A stretch of DNA of 64,000 bases from assembly GCA_020849855.1 (NCBI GenBank), contig JADZFO010000009.1:1-64000 (forward strand). Direction: 5' to 3'. Positions 10,445 to 18,413 of the stretch are shown piece after piece. A program made the translations under genes and the position numbers. This DNA comes from a bacterium. Lineage in GTDB: Bacteria > 4484-113 > JAFGCY01. Numbering within the stretch: position 1 is the stretch's first letter; the number at the start of each line of letters is the position of its first letter. The notes beneath the pieces were generated by a model that did not search any database, was not told the DNA's origin, and was given only the letters and a program-made list of their open reading frames with translations.

Positions 10445-11932
10445 ATGCGACTGCGGGCAGTCATGACCGCCGCAGCAGGGCTGCTGCTGGCGCTGGGTTT
10501 TCGCGCGGCCGCCTTTGCGGCGGAGCCTGAGGAATCGGTGCGCGCGCACTTTGCCGCGATCCTGGCCGAGGACTATCGCGGCGCGGACGAGTATTTCTCG
10601 GCCGACTTCCTGGGCGCCTTCAAGGCGGATGTCGAGGACATCAACACCTACTACAGCACGCGGCGCGAGCAGCTCACGGCCGGCTATGAAGTGGTGGCCG
10701 TCGACCCCCTGGCCGACGCGCAGCGCGAGACCATGCGCATCACCGTGGACTTCAACGACCCGCGGGAAGAGGCCGTGCGCACGGTGACCGAACGCCTGCA
10801 CTATTACCTGATCCGCGAGAAGGTGCCGGGCGGCGCCCCGGGCCGCGACGGCGAGGGCCGGGCCTGGCGCATCGATATCTATGACGCCATCTCCTTTGAC
10901 ACCCTGGCGGATGCGCGGCGCCGGGCCTACCTTGGCACCCGCTATGCCTGGCCCGAGGACGAGGGCCGCGAGCTGCGCTCCAAGCAGGGCTTCTTCCGCA
11001 TCCAGTGGGCCCTGGGCTCCTTCGGCAACGCCAAAGGCCGCTATCCCCTGCGCCTGCTGGGCGGCGACAACCGCCGCGATGAGCTGATCAGCGAAGGCTA
11101 TTTGACCGGCTCTTACCCGACCAACGGTTTCAACAACGAGCCGATGAAGCTGCAGGACTTCGGCGAGAAGAGCTCGGGGGACTACAGCTATTACAGCCTG
11201 GACAACAACGGCGACGGCGAGCCCGACGACTACTGGCTGCTGCTGCATGGCAAGGTGCCGGAGCACTTCTACTTCAGCGGCCACGACACGATCTATATCG
11301 CCAACGCGGACATGGACGGCAGCCAGGCCGAGCTGGCGGCGCGCTTCGCCGAGTTCTGGCTGGAGCGCAGCGGCGACGAGCTGAGCCTGACCGCGGCGGT
11401 TGAGCCCGCCGGGCCGGCCAGCGCCCTGCTGCCCACGAATGACATGCTGGAGATGCTGGCGGACGCCCGCGACAGCCAGCTTGGCCCGGGCCAGGAAGAG
11501 GCCGCGCTGCGCACAGTGGCGGCGGTGGAAGGCCCCAGCGAGGCCGAGCAGGCCGCGGCAGCACTGGCCGCCGGCGGCGCGGATGACGACCCGGCGGCGG
11601 GCGGGACTGAGCTGGAGCCGGGCTATGTGCTCCCGCCGGCAGACAGCGCGGACACAGCAGGGGATGCCGGCGCAGGCGAGAGCGCGGAGCTGGTGGCGGA
11701 CACGCAGTTGCAGGTGGCGGATGAGGCGGTCACTGAGGCCGCTGAGTTAAGCGCGGACAGCGCGGCCAATGAGAGCGCGGCCGGTGACAGCACGGCCGGG
11801 CCGGATGCAGGCGCAGCAGCAGCGGCGCAGGGCGGGCCGGCGCAGGGCGGCGAGCTGAACCACTTCGACTGGCTCTTCAGCGAAGGCGACAACTCCGGCC
11901 CCTGGCGCATCTTCAGCTTCGGCTGGGACTAG
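10445..11932 (+). CDS. secreted protein with a pseudopilin-like domain
   Basis: TATAAT at 10420 and GGAGGG 7 nt before the ATG give a clear start. A signal peptide (cleavage near AFA-AEP, residue 26) is followed by an NTF2-like segment (30-150). Residues about 180-272 read like the globular part of type II secretion pseudopilins: IQWALGSFGNAKGRYPL, LISEGYL, YPTNGFNNEPM and GDYSYYSLDNNGDG. The N-terminal pilin helix is missing, so it cannot enter a filament as a pilin. Residues 330-470 are an Ala/Glu-rich low-complexity linker ending in an aromatic tail (WRIFSFGWD). Role unknown. Confidence 0.75.
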   Translation: MRLRAVMTAAAGLLLALGFRAAAFAAEPEESVRAHFAAILAEDYRGADEYFSADFLGAFKADVEDINTYYSTRREQLTAGYEVVAVDPLADAQRETMRITVDFNDPREEAVRTVTERLHYYLIREKVPGGAPGRDGEGRAWRIDIYDAISFDTLADARRRAYLGTRYAWPEDEGRELRSKQGFFRIQWALGSFGNAKGRYPLRLLGGDNRRDELISEGYLTGSYPTNGFNNEPMKLQDFGEKSSGDYSYYSLDNNGDGEPDDYWLLLHGKVPEHFYFSGHDTIYIANADMDGSQAELAARFAEFWLERSGDELSLTAAVEPAGPASALLPTNDMLEMLADARDSQLGPGQEEAALRTVAAVEGPSEAEQAAAALAAGGADDDPAAGGTELEPGYVLPPADSADTAGDAGAGESAELVADTQLQVADEAVTEAAELSADSAANESAAGDSTAGPDAGAAAAAQGGPAQGGELNHFDWLFSEGDNSGPWRIFSFGWD

Positions 11933-12004
11933 GCCGCGCATTGCTGAACTGCACAGAGTGCTGCTGCGGGCCTTCCGCCAACTTGCTGCTTGCTGCCGCG
12001 CAGC

Positions 12005-14098
12005 CTACTGAGGCAGATCGAGTTTCATCAACAGGCCGTCTTCCTCGCCGGCCCCGCTGTCCTGGACAAGATAAGCCGGCGCGTCAGCAAGGCTGAACTG
12101 GCCCGCCGTCCAGGCCAGTGAGAAGGCCTGCGGGCTGAGCGTGGCCGCGCTGTAGCTTGCACTGGCACCGCCAAGCGGCGCTTCAGCCGGTGGCTGGAGA
12201 CTGACATTCGCGCTGCCGGCGAAGCCGCCCAGCAGCACGGACCCATCCGAGCTGACATCCAGGCACAGAGCCCCTGCATAATCGGGGTTGCCGATCAGGC
12301 GCAGGGACCACTGTTCCTCGCCGCCGAGGCTGTAGGCATTGAGCGCGGTGAAGTACTGCCGTGACAGACTGTCCAGCCGGCGCTCGCCGCCGGCGACGAG
12401 GATCCCGCCGTCGAAAAAGCGCGCCTCGATCTGCTGCCCCTCCATGTATGTCGGCCGGTAGCGGCTGAAGAGAGTGTCGCCCGCAGCGCTGAACACGGAC
12501 ATCTGCATGCCGGCCTGGTTGGTCCAGCCATTGGCCGCCTCTGTCAGCAGGAAGGCGCCGGCGGGCAGGGCGCAGAGGCTGGCCGGGGCATTGCCATCGC
12601 TGGCCAGGTTGGCGCGGGCCCATTCAAGCCCGCCGTTCCCGTCAAGGCGGCAGATAAAGCTGCGCTGCGTGCCGCTGGCATCGAAGTCCGCCAGTCCGGC
12701 GCACCAGACTGCGCCATCGGCGGCGAAGCAGGAAGCCAGGCGGTGGGATGCCGTCGGCGCAGGATCGAAAAGGCCAAGCGTCCACTGCGGCGTGAAGCTG
12801 CTGTCGAGGCGGGTGAGCCAGGAGAGGTCATGCGAAGAAAGCAGCATGCTGCCGTCGGCGGCGAGGTCAAAGCTGCCGATCGGCCCGGCATAGTCATCGG
12901 CAAGCATGTGGTAACCGGCGGGCTGGCCGGCGCTGTCGAGGACGGCCAGTACACCGCGTCCGCCATGATTCTCGTTCCAGTCGGCTGTATCGCTGTCGAT
13001 GTTGCCGGCCATGAGCAGGCTGCCGTCGCTGGCAAGACGCAGCTCAATGATCTTGGCGTCCCAGAGCTCGCCGCCAGGAGTGCGGTTCCAGACCAGCTGC
13101 CCCTGCGAGTCGAGCTTCATGATCGAGGAGAAGTGCATGAAGCGCAGGGCGGCGTAAACGCTGCCGTCGGGCGCGGCAGCGACATCGACAATGCTGTCGC
13201 TGAAAGTGTGGCCAATGCTGCGCGTCCAGTTTGAGGCCGCGAGCACCTGCAGGTTGAAGTCATATCTAGCGCTGCCCAGGCCGTTGCTGACGGTCAGGCT
13301 GGCCGGATAGCTGCCCTCAGCGCCGAGTGTCACCTGGGGCTGCGCTTCAGTGCTGGTGCCCGGCGTGGCGCCAGCGCCGAAGTCCCAGGCATAAAGCAGT
13401 TCCTCGCTGCCCTCAAGCTGGGCGCTGAAACGCACCAGCTTGCCGCTGGGCCCGCCCTGGGGCGCCACAAGCAGGATCTGCGGGGCTTGCAGCTCACCCT
13501 CTATCTCGCCGAAACTGAGCTGCTCCAGGGTGGCCGGCTGCAGGCCGCTGATGGCGATCACCAGCAGGCAGCTGCCGTCCGCATCAATGTAGTTCGCTAG
13601 CTGCGGCAGCTCCAGGCTGTCGGGGCTGGCGGGCGAGTACCACTCCCAGCGGTCGAGGGCCCAGTTGGCCAGGGCGAGGCTGAAGCTGCCGGATACCGGC
13701 TGCTGCGCCCACTTGAAGTAGAGTCGGGCTTCCTCGTCATAGCCGGCCAGGTTGAAGCTGTAGATACAAAAGGCAAGCTGCTCCAGCCCGGCGCCTTCAG
13801 GCCAGAGCTGCACAGCATCGCCCGTCCGGGCAGCAAAGTGTTGGGGCAGGCTGTCTTCATACTGCCGGCCATACCTGAACTGGGCTGCGTCATCAAAGGA
13901 CAACTCCCGGCGCGCCGCGCCGGGGGAAATGAGTGCCTGGCCGGCGGATGAAGCCGGGGCGGGGAGAGAAGTATCAGGGGCGGGGCGGGAAGCATCAGGG
14001 GCGGGTCCGTTGCTGTGCCCTGCGTTGGAGCATGCCGCAAGGGAAAAACACAGCAGGCAGAGCAGACCAAGGATAAAGACTCGCCTTTGCAGAGACAT
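12005..14098 (-). CDS. large lipoprotein: shared domain, PKD domain, propeller-like repeats
   Basis: 697 residues; AGGAGG precedes the ATG. The signal ends SLAAC, a good lipobox. After a Pro/Ala linker comes the domain shared with 237-1046 and 18414-21764 (WALDRWEWYSPA). A PKD-like domain (about 225-290: LLYAWDFGAGATPG) follows. The rest is a series of strands with repeated DGSVYAA, DGSLLMAG, DGSMLLSS and DGSVLLGG turns, typical of a beta-propeller. Probably surface-anchored and binding or sensing; no catalytic motif seen. Confidence 0.75.
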   Translation of the reverse strand: MSLQRRVFILGLLCLLCFSLAACSNAGHSNGPAPDASRPAPDTSLPAPASSAGQALISPGAARRELSFDDAAQFRYGRQYEDSLPQHFAARTGDAVQLWPEGAGLEQLAFCIYSFNLAGYDEEARLYFKWAQQPVSGSFSLALANWALDRWEWYSPASPDSLELPQLANYIDADGSCLLVIAISGLQPATLEQLSFGEIEGELQAPQILLVAPQGGPSGKLVRFSAQLEGSEELLYAWDFGAGATPGTSTEAQPQVTLGAEGSYPASLTVSNGLGSARYDFNLQVLAASNWTRSIGHTFSDSIVDVAAAPDGSVYAALRFMHFSSIMKLDSQGQLVWNRTPGGELWDAKIIELRLASDGSLLMAGNIDSDTADWNENHGGRGVLAVLDSAGQPAGYHMLADDYAGPIGSFDLAADGSMLLSSHDLSWLTRLDSSFTPQWTLGLFDPAPTASHRLASCFAADGAVWCAGLADFDASGTQRSFICRLDGNGGLEWARANLASDGNAPASLCALPAGAFLLTEAANGWTNQAGMQMSVFSAAGDTLFSRYRPTYMEGQQIEARFFDGGILVAGGERRLDSLSRQYFTALNAYSLGGEEQWSLRLIGNPDYAGALCLDVSSDGSVLLGGFAGSANVSLQPPAEAPLGGASASYSAATLSPQAFSLAWTAGQFSLADAPAYLVQDSGAGEEDGLLMKLDLPQ

Positions 14099-14212
14099 TG
14101 CGTCCTCCTAACCATTGCGGCCACGCCGCGTTTCAGCCGAACTCAGAAAAGATAACCCGCTGCAGAGGCAAAGTCAATTCGGGGCCGCGGCTGATCCGTT
14201 GTTCCCTGCCCC

Positions 14213-14218
14213 TACAAT
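14213..14218 (+). promoter_or_regulatory. -10 element of leaderless recF promoter
   Basis: TACAAT, exactly 6 nt before the GTG of recF; there is no Shine-Dalgarno sequence. Transcription would start at the start codon itself. Confidence 0.55.
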
Positions 14219-14224
14219 CCCCGG

Positions 14225-15364
14225 GTGCGCCTTGAACGCCTGCGCCTGAAGGATTTCCGCAACCATGAGCAGACCGATGTCAGCTTCCCGCCCGGCATCA
14301 TCGTGCTCACGGGGCCGAATGGCGCGGGCAAAAGCAACCTGCTGGAGGCGATCCACTACCTGAGCTATCTGCGCTCCTTCCGCGCCGGCCAGGACCGCGA
14401 AGTGGTGCGCTTTGGCACACCCTTCGCCGCCGTGGAGGCGAAGCTGCTTGACGATGCCGGGCGGCCCTTCGAGGCGCGCCTGGTGCTGAAGGGCGGACAG
14501 CGCTATGTGCGGCTTAACGGCAGCGATGTGACGAAGTTCCAGGACTTCATCGGCCGCCTGGCCAGCCAGTTCTTTTACCCCGGCGAGCTGGCGCTGCTGA
14601 CCGGCGACCCCGGCCTGCGCCGCGAGGTGCTGGACCTGGAGCTGCTGCGGCTCAAGCCGGCCCTGGCGCCGGTCTACAAGCAGTACCACAGCGCGCTGCT
14701 GCAGCGCAACAAGACCCTCAAGCTGATCCACCCGGCCCCGGGCCAGCGGCGGCGCGACAGCGGCCTGGACAAAGCCCTGGCGGCCTTCACCCAGCAGCTT
14801 GTCAGCGCCGGGACGCAAATCATGCGCGAGCGCCGCGGCCTCGTTGGCGTGGTGGACGGGCACTTCAGCCCGCTGTATGAAAGCCTGGCGCCCCCGGGGG
14901 GCGAGAAGGTCAGCCTGCGCTATCTGAGCTCGGTCGAGCTTTCGCCTGACGACCAGGTGGCCGCGCACTATGCCCAGCGCCTGGCGGCGGCCGCGGATAA
15001 GGAAAGCACCCTGCGCTATACCACCGTGGGCCCGCACCGCGACGACCTGGGCTTCATCCTCAACGACAGCTATGACCTGCGCCGCTATGGCAGCCAGGGG
15101 CAGATGCGCTCCGCCGTGCTGGCCTTCCGCCTGGCCCTGTGCGAGCTGTCGCGCCTGCGCCTCAGCGACGACCCGATCCTGCTGCTGGACGACGCCCTGT
15201 CCGAGATGGACGACGAGCGCAAGAAGCGCCTGCTTAAGCTTTGCCGCAGCCGCAGCCAGGTCTTTATCAGCTCGGCCAGCCAGCGCGAGGTGGAGCTGAT
15301 CGCGCCGCTGGCCAGTGCCGTATACAGCGTGGAGCAGGGCCAGGTGCGGCTGGTCAAGGGCTGA
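14225..15364 (+). CDS. recF: DNA replication and repair protein RecF
   Basis: 379 residues, the normal RecF size. Walker A GPNGAGKS lies near residues 30-37, the signature-like SQGQMRSAVLAFRL near 290, and Walker B ILLLDDALSEMDD near 320. The GTG start is supported by the family N-terminus (LRLKDFRNHEQ) and a -10 element 6 nt upstream. RecF binds DNA at gaps and helps RecO/RecR load RecA. In many genomes it sits between dnaN and gyrB; here neither is adjacent, so the classical origin cluster is broken up. HD-GYP follows after 150 nt with its own promoter. Confidence 0.95.
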   Translation: MRLERLRLKDFRNHEQTDVSFPPGIIVLTGPNGAGKSNLLEAIHYLSYLRSFRAGQDREVVRFGTPFAAVEAKLLDDAGRPFEARLVLKGGQRYVRLNGSDVTKFQDFIGRLASQFFYPGELALLTGDPGLRREVLDLELLRLKPALAPVYKQYHSALLQRNKTLKLIHPAPGQRRRDSGLDKALAAFTQQLVSAGTQIMRERRGLVGVVDGHFSPLYESLAPPGGEKVSLRYLSSVELSPDDQVAAHYAQRLAAAADKESTLRYTTVGPHRDDLGFILNDSYDLRRYGSQGQMRSAVLAFRLALCELSRLRLSDDPILLLDDALSEMDDERKKRLLKLCRSRSQVFISSASQREVELIAPLASAVYSVEQGQVRLVKG

Positions 15365-15502
15365 GGCGCCGCTGCGGCTGACTTTAGCGAATTCGCTTCA
15401 ATGGGCCTGCAGTCTTTAGCCAGTGGGCAGTTAAATCTAAGTACTGCGGAGAAATAGCGGTTAAGCCGGGCCGGTTTAACCACGCCTGAACCCTGGCGCC
15501 GG

Positions 15503-15508
15503 TACAAT
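15503..15508 (+). promoter_or_regulatory. -10 element of leaderless HD-GYP promoter
   Basis: TACAAT, again exactly 6 nt before a GTG start codon, without a Shine-Dalgarno sequence. Confidence 0.55.
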
Positions 15509-15514
15509 CTGCCC

Positions 15515-16237
15515 GTGAGTCTGAAGGAGCGGACCGTTAAGCTGAAGTCGATCTTCACCAGCCTGGTGGAGGTGTTGGAGTTATCCGACCCCTACACCAA
15601 GGGCCATAGTGAAAGAGTCGCTTCGCTCTCTGTGGCCCTGGGCCTGGAGCTGAACCTGAGCACGCGGGAGCTGCAGTTCCTGCAGGATGGCGGCATCCTG
15701 CACGACATTGGCAAGCTGGGCGTCAGCAAGGAAGTGCTGAACAAGCCCGGCACCCTGACCGCCGATGAATACGCCCAGGTCCAGCAGCATGTGATCTATG
15801 GCTACAACATCCTGCGCCCGCTGGAGATCCCGGAGCTGCTGGATATCACCCTGCACCACCATGAGCGCATCGACGGCTCCGGCTACCCGGAGGGCCGCCG
15901 CGACCTGTCCACGCTGGTGCGGGTGCTGCAGGTGGCGGATGTATGGGACGCGCTGACCAGCGACCGGCCCTACCGCAAGGGAATGAGCTTCATGATGGCG
16001 CGGCAGCTGATGAACGCCTCGGAGAATAACTTCTGCTTTGATGTGGAGATCCTCTCCACCTTCCTGAAGATGACAACCTTCATCTTCCCGGACGAGGATA
16101 TTGAAGTTTTCCGCGCGCGGCATGCCGCCTGGGAAGCCGAGCGCCTGGGCCGTCTGGAGCGCCTGGTCGATTTCGACCCGCTCAACGGCAATATGCCCTG
16201 GACCGTCAGCTTCGCCCTGAGCAGAAGGCCGGCCTGA
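15515..16237 (+). CDS. HD-GYP domain phosphodiesterase
   Basis: 240 residues, essentially one HD-GYP domain: HSERV at 31, the HD pair in ILHDIGKLG (63-64), His92, and HHHERIDGSGYP (114-125), which is the GYP motif that defines cyclic-di-GMP hydrolases of this family. No sensor or receiver domain is attached, so it is a stand-alone catalytic unit, or is regulated through a partner. Cyclic-di-GMP turnover fits a flagellated cell. The stop is followed after 6 nt by a tandem heptamer array. Confidence 0.9.
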   Translation: MSLKERTVKLKSIFTSLVEVLELSDPYTKGHSERVASLSVALGLELNLSTRELQFLQDGGILHDIGKLGVSKEVLNKPGTLTADEYAQVQQHVIYGYNILRPLEIPELLDITLHHHERIDGSGYPEGRRDLSTLVRVLQVADVWDALTSDRPYRKGMSFMMARQLMNASENNFCFDVEILSTFLKMTTFIFPDEDIEVFRARHAAWEAERLGRLERLVDFDPLNGNMPWTVSFALSRRPA

Positions 16238-16243
16238 CGCGCA

Positions 16244-16320
16244 AGGCGAAAGGCACAAGGCACAAGGCATAAGGCTCAAGGCACAAGGCTCAAGGCTCAA
16301 GGCAGAAGGCAGAAGGGGAG
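16244..16320. repeat. tandem array of eleven 7-bp repeats
   Basis: Eleven consecutive heptamers of the form AGGCNNA (AGGCGAA, AGGCACA, AGGCATA, AGGCTCA, AGGCAGA, ending AGGGGAG). The unit length is strictly 7, with variation at positions 5-6. Confidence 0.9.
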
Positions 16321-16358
16321 CAGGGAGCAACCAGGACATCGCCCCCATAAACAGAGAA

Positions 16359-16381
16359 GGGGGCGGGATAGGACCGCCCCC
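16359..16381. terminator. hairpin between convergent genes
   Basis: GGGGGCGG / CCGCCCCC with a 7-nt loop, between the HD-GYP gene (plus) and HU (minus). The rest of 16382-16500 shows nothing recognisable. Confidence 0.5.
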
Positions 16382-16503
16382 CTCTGCATACAACCTGAAC
16401 CGTGACTACGGTGCAGGATCACTTTTTGCCCCACTCAGCACCCAGTCTGCCTGGCAGCAATTGCCGGACAGCTCCCGCCGAGGGTTTGCACTCATGTTTA
16501 TGT

Positions 16504-16519
16504 CCGGCCCGCGGGCCGG
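16504..16519 (-). terminator. GC-rich palindrome downstream of HU
   Basis: CCGGCCC-GC-GGGCCGG, 12 nt after the HU stop on the minus strand; an AGCTGCTGAGCAGC stem precedes it. No T-run, so termination efficiency is uncertain. Confidence 0.4.
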
Positions 16520-16531
16520 CTGCTCAGCAGC

Positions 16532-16867
16532 TTAGGCCACGGAGTCGCGCAGCGCCTTGCCCGGGGTGAACTTGGGCACGTTGCGGGCGGCGATCTTGAT
16601 CTTCTCGCCGGTCTTGGGGTTGACGCCGGTGCGGGCCTTGCGCTTGGCGACGGCGAAGGTGCCGAAGCCGGTCAGCTGGACACGGTTGGTACCGCTCTTC
16701 TTCTTCAGCTGGGCCTCGATGGTCTCAAAGGTAGCCTCGATGACGGCCTTGACCTTGGTCTTCTCAAGCTTGGTGACCTTCGCCACCGCGTCGATCAGTT
16801 CAATCTTGCCAAAGGGCTTCGTAGCTGTGGCAGTAGTCTTCGCCGCAGCGCCTGTCGTGGTTGCCAT
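16532..16867 (-). CDS. hup: HU-family DNA-binding protein
   Basis: 111 residues. Residues 19-111 are a complete HU fold: KIELIDAVAKVT, the dimer core, GFGTFAVAKRKARTGVNPKTG (DNA-gripping arm) and the NVPKFTPGKALRD end. An Ala/Thr extension of about 17 residues precedes it, which standard HU lacks. AGGAGG lies 6 nt before the ATG. HU bends DNA and compacts the nucleoid. Two DnaA boxes lie about 160 nt upstream. Confidence 0.95.
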   Translation of the reverse strand: MATTTGAAAKTTATATKPFGKIELIDAVAKVTKLEKTKVKAVIEATFETIEAQLKKKSGTNRVQLTGFGTFAVAKRKARTGVNPKTGEKIKIAARNVPKFTPGKALRDSVA

Positions 16868-17026
16868 ATCATCCTCCTCGGGATATTGGTGCGCCGTTAT
16901 ATAGCTTGTTCCAGAGGCCTTGTCAAGGAAAAGAACCGCTTAAATTCTGTGCATAGCCAGACTTGACACCCGGGGCCGCGCATGGCAGCTAGTCTCAGGA
17001 ATATCCGCCTTTCCGGATATAGGCAA

Positions 17027-17046
17027 TTATCCGCAAGTTATCCACA
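17027..17046 (+). promoter_or_regulatory. pair of DnaA boxes
   Basis: TTATCCGCA (17027-17035) and TTATCCACA (17038-17046) in direct orientation; the second matches the DnaA-box consensus exactly. An ATATCCG/CGGATAT inverted repeat lies at 17001-17020. They sit upstream of hup and overlap the end of the membrane-protein gene. Confidence 0.5.
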
Positions 17047-18330
17047 GGTCTGGGCGGGGCCGGCCGCGGCGGCAAGCTGCACGCTGGCGGCGGCCGGGCG
17101 GCGCAGCCTGCGGCCTGTATAGATCAGCATCCCGAGGGCCGCCAGGCCAAGCAGGGGCATGCCGGCGGTCTCGTCGGGGCGCAGGCCGTCATCAAGCGGC
17201 AGCAGCAGGCACAGCGCGATCCAGCAGCCCTGGGTGCCGGCCAGCAGCGCGAAGTGGTGCGCCTGGCTGAGCCTGCCGCTGAGCCGGCGGGCCAGATGAA
17301 GCGCGGCGCCAAGGCCAAGCAGCACCAGCAGCAGGGTGGTGTAGTCGGGGATCTTCAGCACGTCCTTGCACAGGGCCGGCAGGATGAAGAGCAGCAGGGC
17401 GGTGGCCAGGCCGGCCAGCCAGCCCAGGGCGCGCGGCGAGGGCCGCACCGGCTCGTCCACGCTGCGCACAAAACGCAGGGTGTTGCCGCGCGCCTGCAGG
17501 CGGAACTGGCCGGCGAGGCCTGTGTCCCCCACAGCGGCCGGGCCGCTGGTTTCGGCAGCCGCATCCTCCTCCGCCGGGCCGGCGGAAGCGGTGGCGGCAA
17601 AGGCGGCTTTCAGTTCACTGCGCCGGGCGCGCCAGACCGCCAGCCAGGGCAGGCCCAGCACGCCGGCCAGGCAGAAGAGCAGCTCAAAGAGGCCGGGATG
17701 GTAGTTCTGCTGCGGATCGCCGATGTTGGCGCTGATGCCAAAGAAGCCCAGCAGCGCCGCAGCGCTGGTCAGCAGGCCAAGGCGCAGCATGCCCTTGCGG
17801 CTGAGCGCCGGGGCCGTGCGCTGGCCCGGGAGGGCGATCTCAGTCACCAGCAGAGGCAGCAGGAAGCCCTGCGTGGCATATAGAGCGATGGTCACAAAGC
17901 CCCAGATCCAGTTGATCCCGAGGGCGCGGCCATAGCCGCTGAGGGTGCCCAGCTCGCCGCCCTCGCCAATGAAGAGGTTGCGCGTGACGAGGCCTTCATA
18001 CAGCAGGCCCAGCGCGATGCCCAGCAGCAGGCGGCCCCAGGAGTCGAGGCGGCGGCGGACGGCGATCTCGCGCAGCAGCACAGCTCCTGCGCCCAGCGAG
18101 GCATGCAGGCCCAGCCAGACGATGGGGCTGAAGTACTCCGCCGGGCTGAGGGCGGTGGTCAGCAGGCGCACCATGGCCGGGGCGAGGAAGAAGAGCAGCA
18201 GGGCGGCGTGCCAGGGCTGCGGGCCCCGCGGCCGGACCCTGGCGGCTGGGGCCGCGGCTGCTTCCTGCGCCGGAAGCACATCCGGCGCGCTCAGGTCGTC
18301 AGGCTTCACTTCGTCGGCAATCTTGTCCAC
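17038..18330 (-). CDS. polytopic membrane protein of unknown function
   Basis: 430 residues: a ~35-residue Pro/Ala-rich cytoplasmic start, then about ten hydrophobic spans (for example AALLLFFLAPAMVRLLTTAL, GLFELLFCLAGVLGLPWLAV, LGWLAGLATALLLFILPAL) and a charged Ala-rich loop near 245-275. No transporter signature, catalytic motif or partner gene is recognised. It is transcribed divergently from the 18414 lipoprotein. The stop codon is part of the second DnaA box. Confidence 0.7.
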   Translation of the reverse strand: MDKIADEVKPDDLSAPDVLPAQEAAAAPAARVRPRGPQPWHAALLLFFLAPAMVRLLTTALSPAEYFSPIVWLGLHASLGAGAVLLREIAVRRRLDSWGRLLLGIALGLLYEGLVTRNLFIGEGGELGTLSGYGRALGINWIWGFVTIALYATQGFLLPLLVTEIALPGQRTAPALSRKGMLRLGLLTSAAALLGFFGISANIGDPQQNYHPGLFELLFCLAGVLGLPWLAVWRARRSELKAAFAATASAGPAEEDAAAETSGPAAVGDTGLAGQFRLQARGNTLRFVRSVDEPVRPSPRALGWLAGLATALLLFILPALCKDVLKIPDYTTLLLVLLGLGAALHLARRLSGRLSQAHHFALLAGTQGCWIALCLLLPLDDGLRPDETAGMPLLGLAALGMLIYTGRRLRRPAAASVQLAAAAGPAQTCG

Positions 18331-18413
18331 CGCCGTTTGACGTCAGAGCCTGCGGCAAGTTCCGCGGCCGGGGCAGATACCGTACAATCTGCCTACTAGC
18401 TGTGGAGGCGGAA

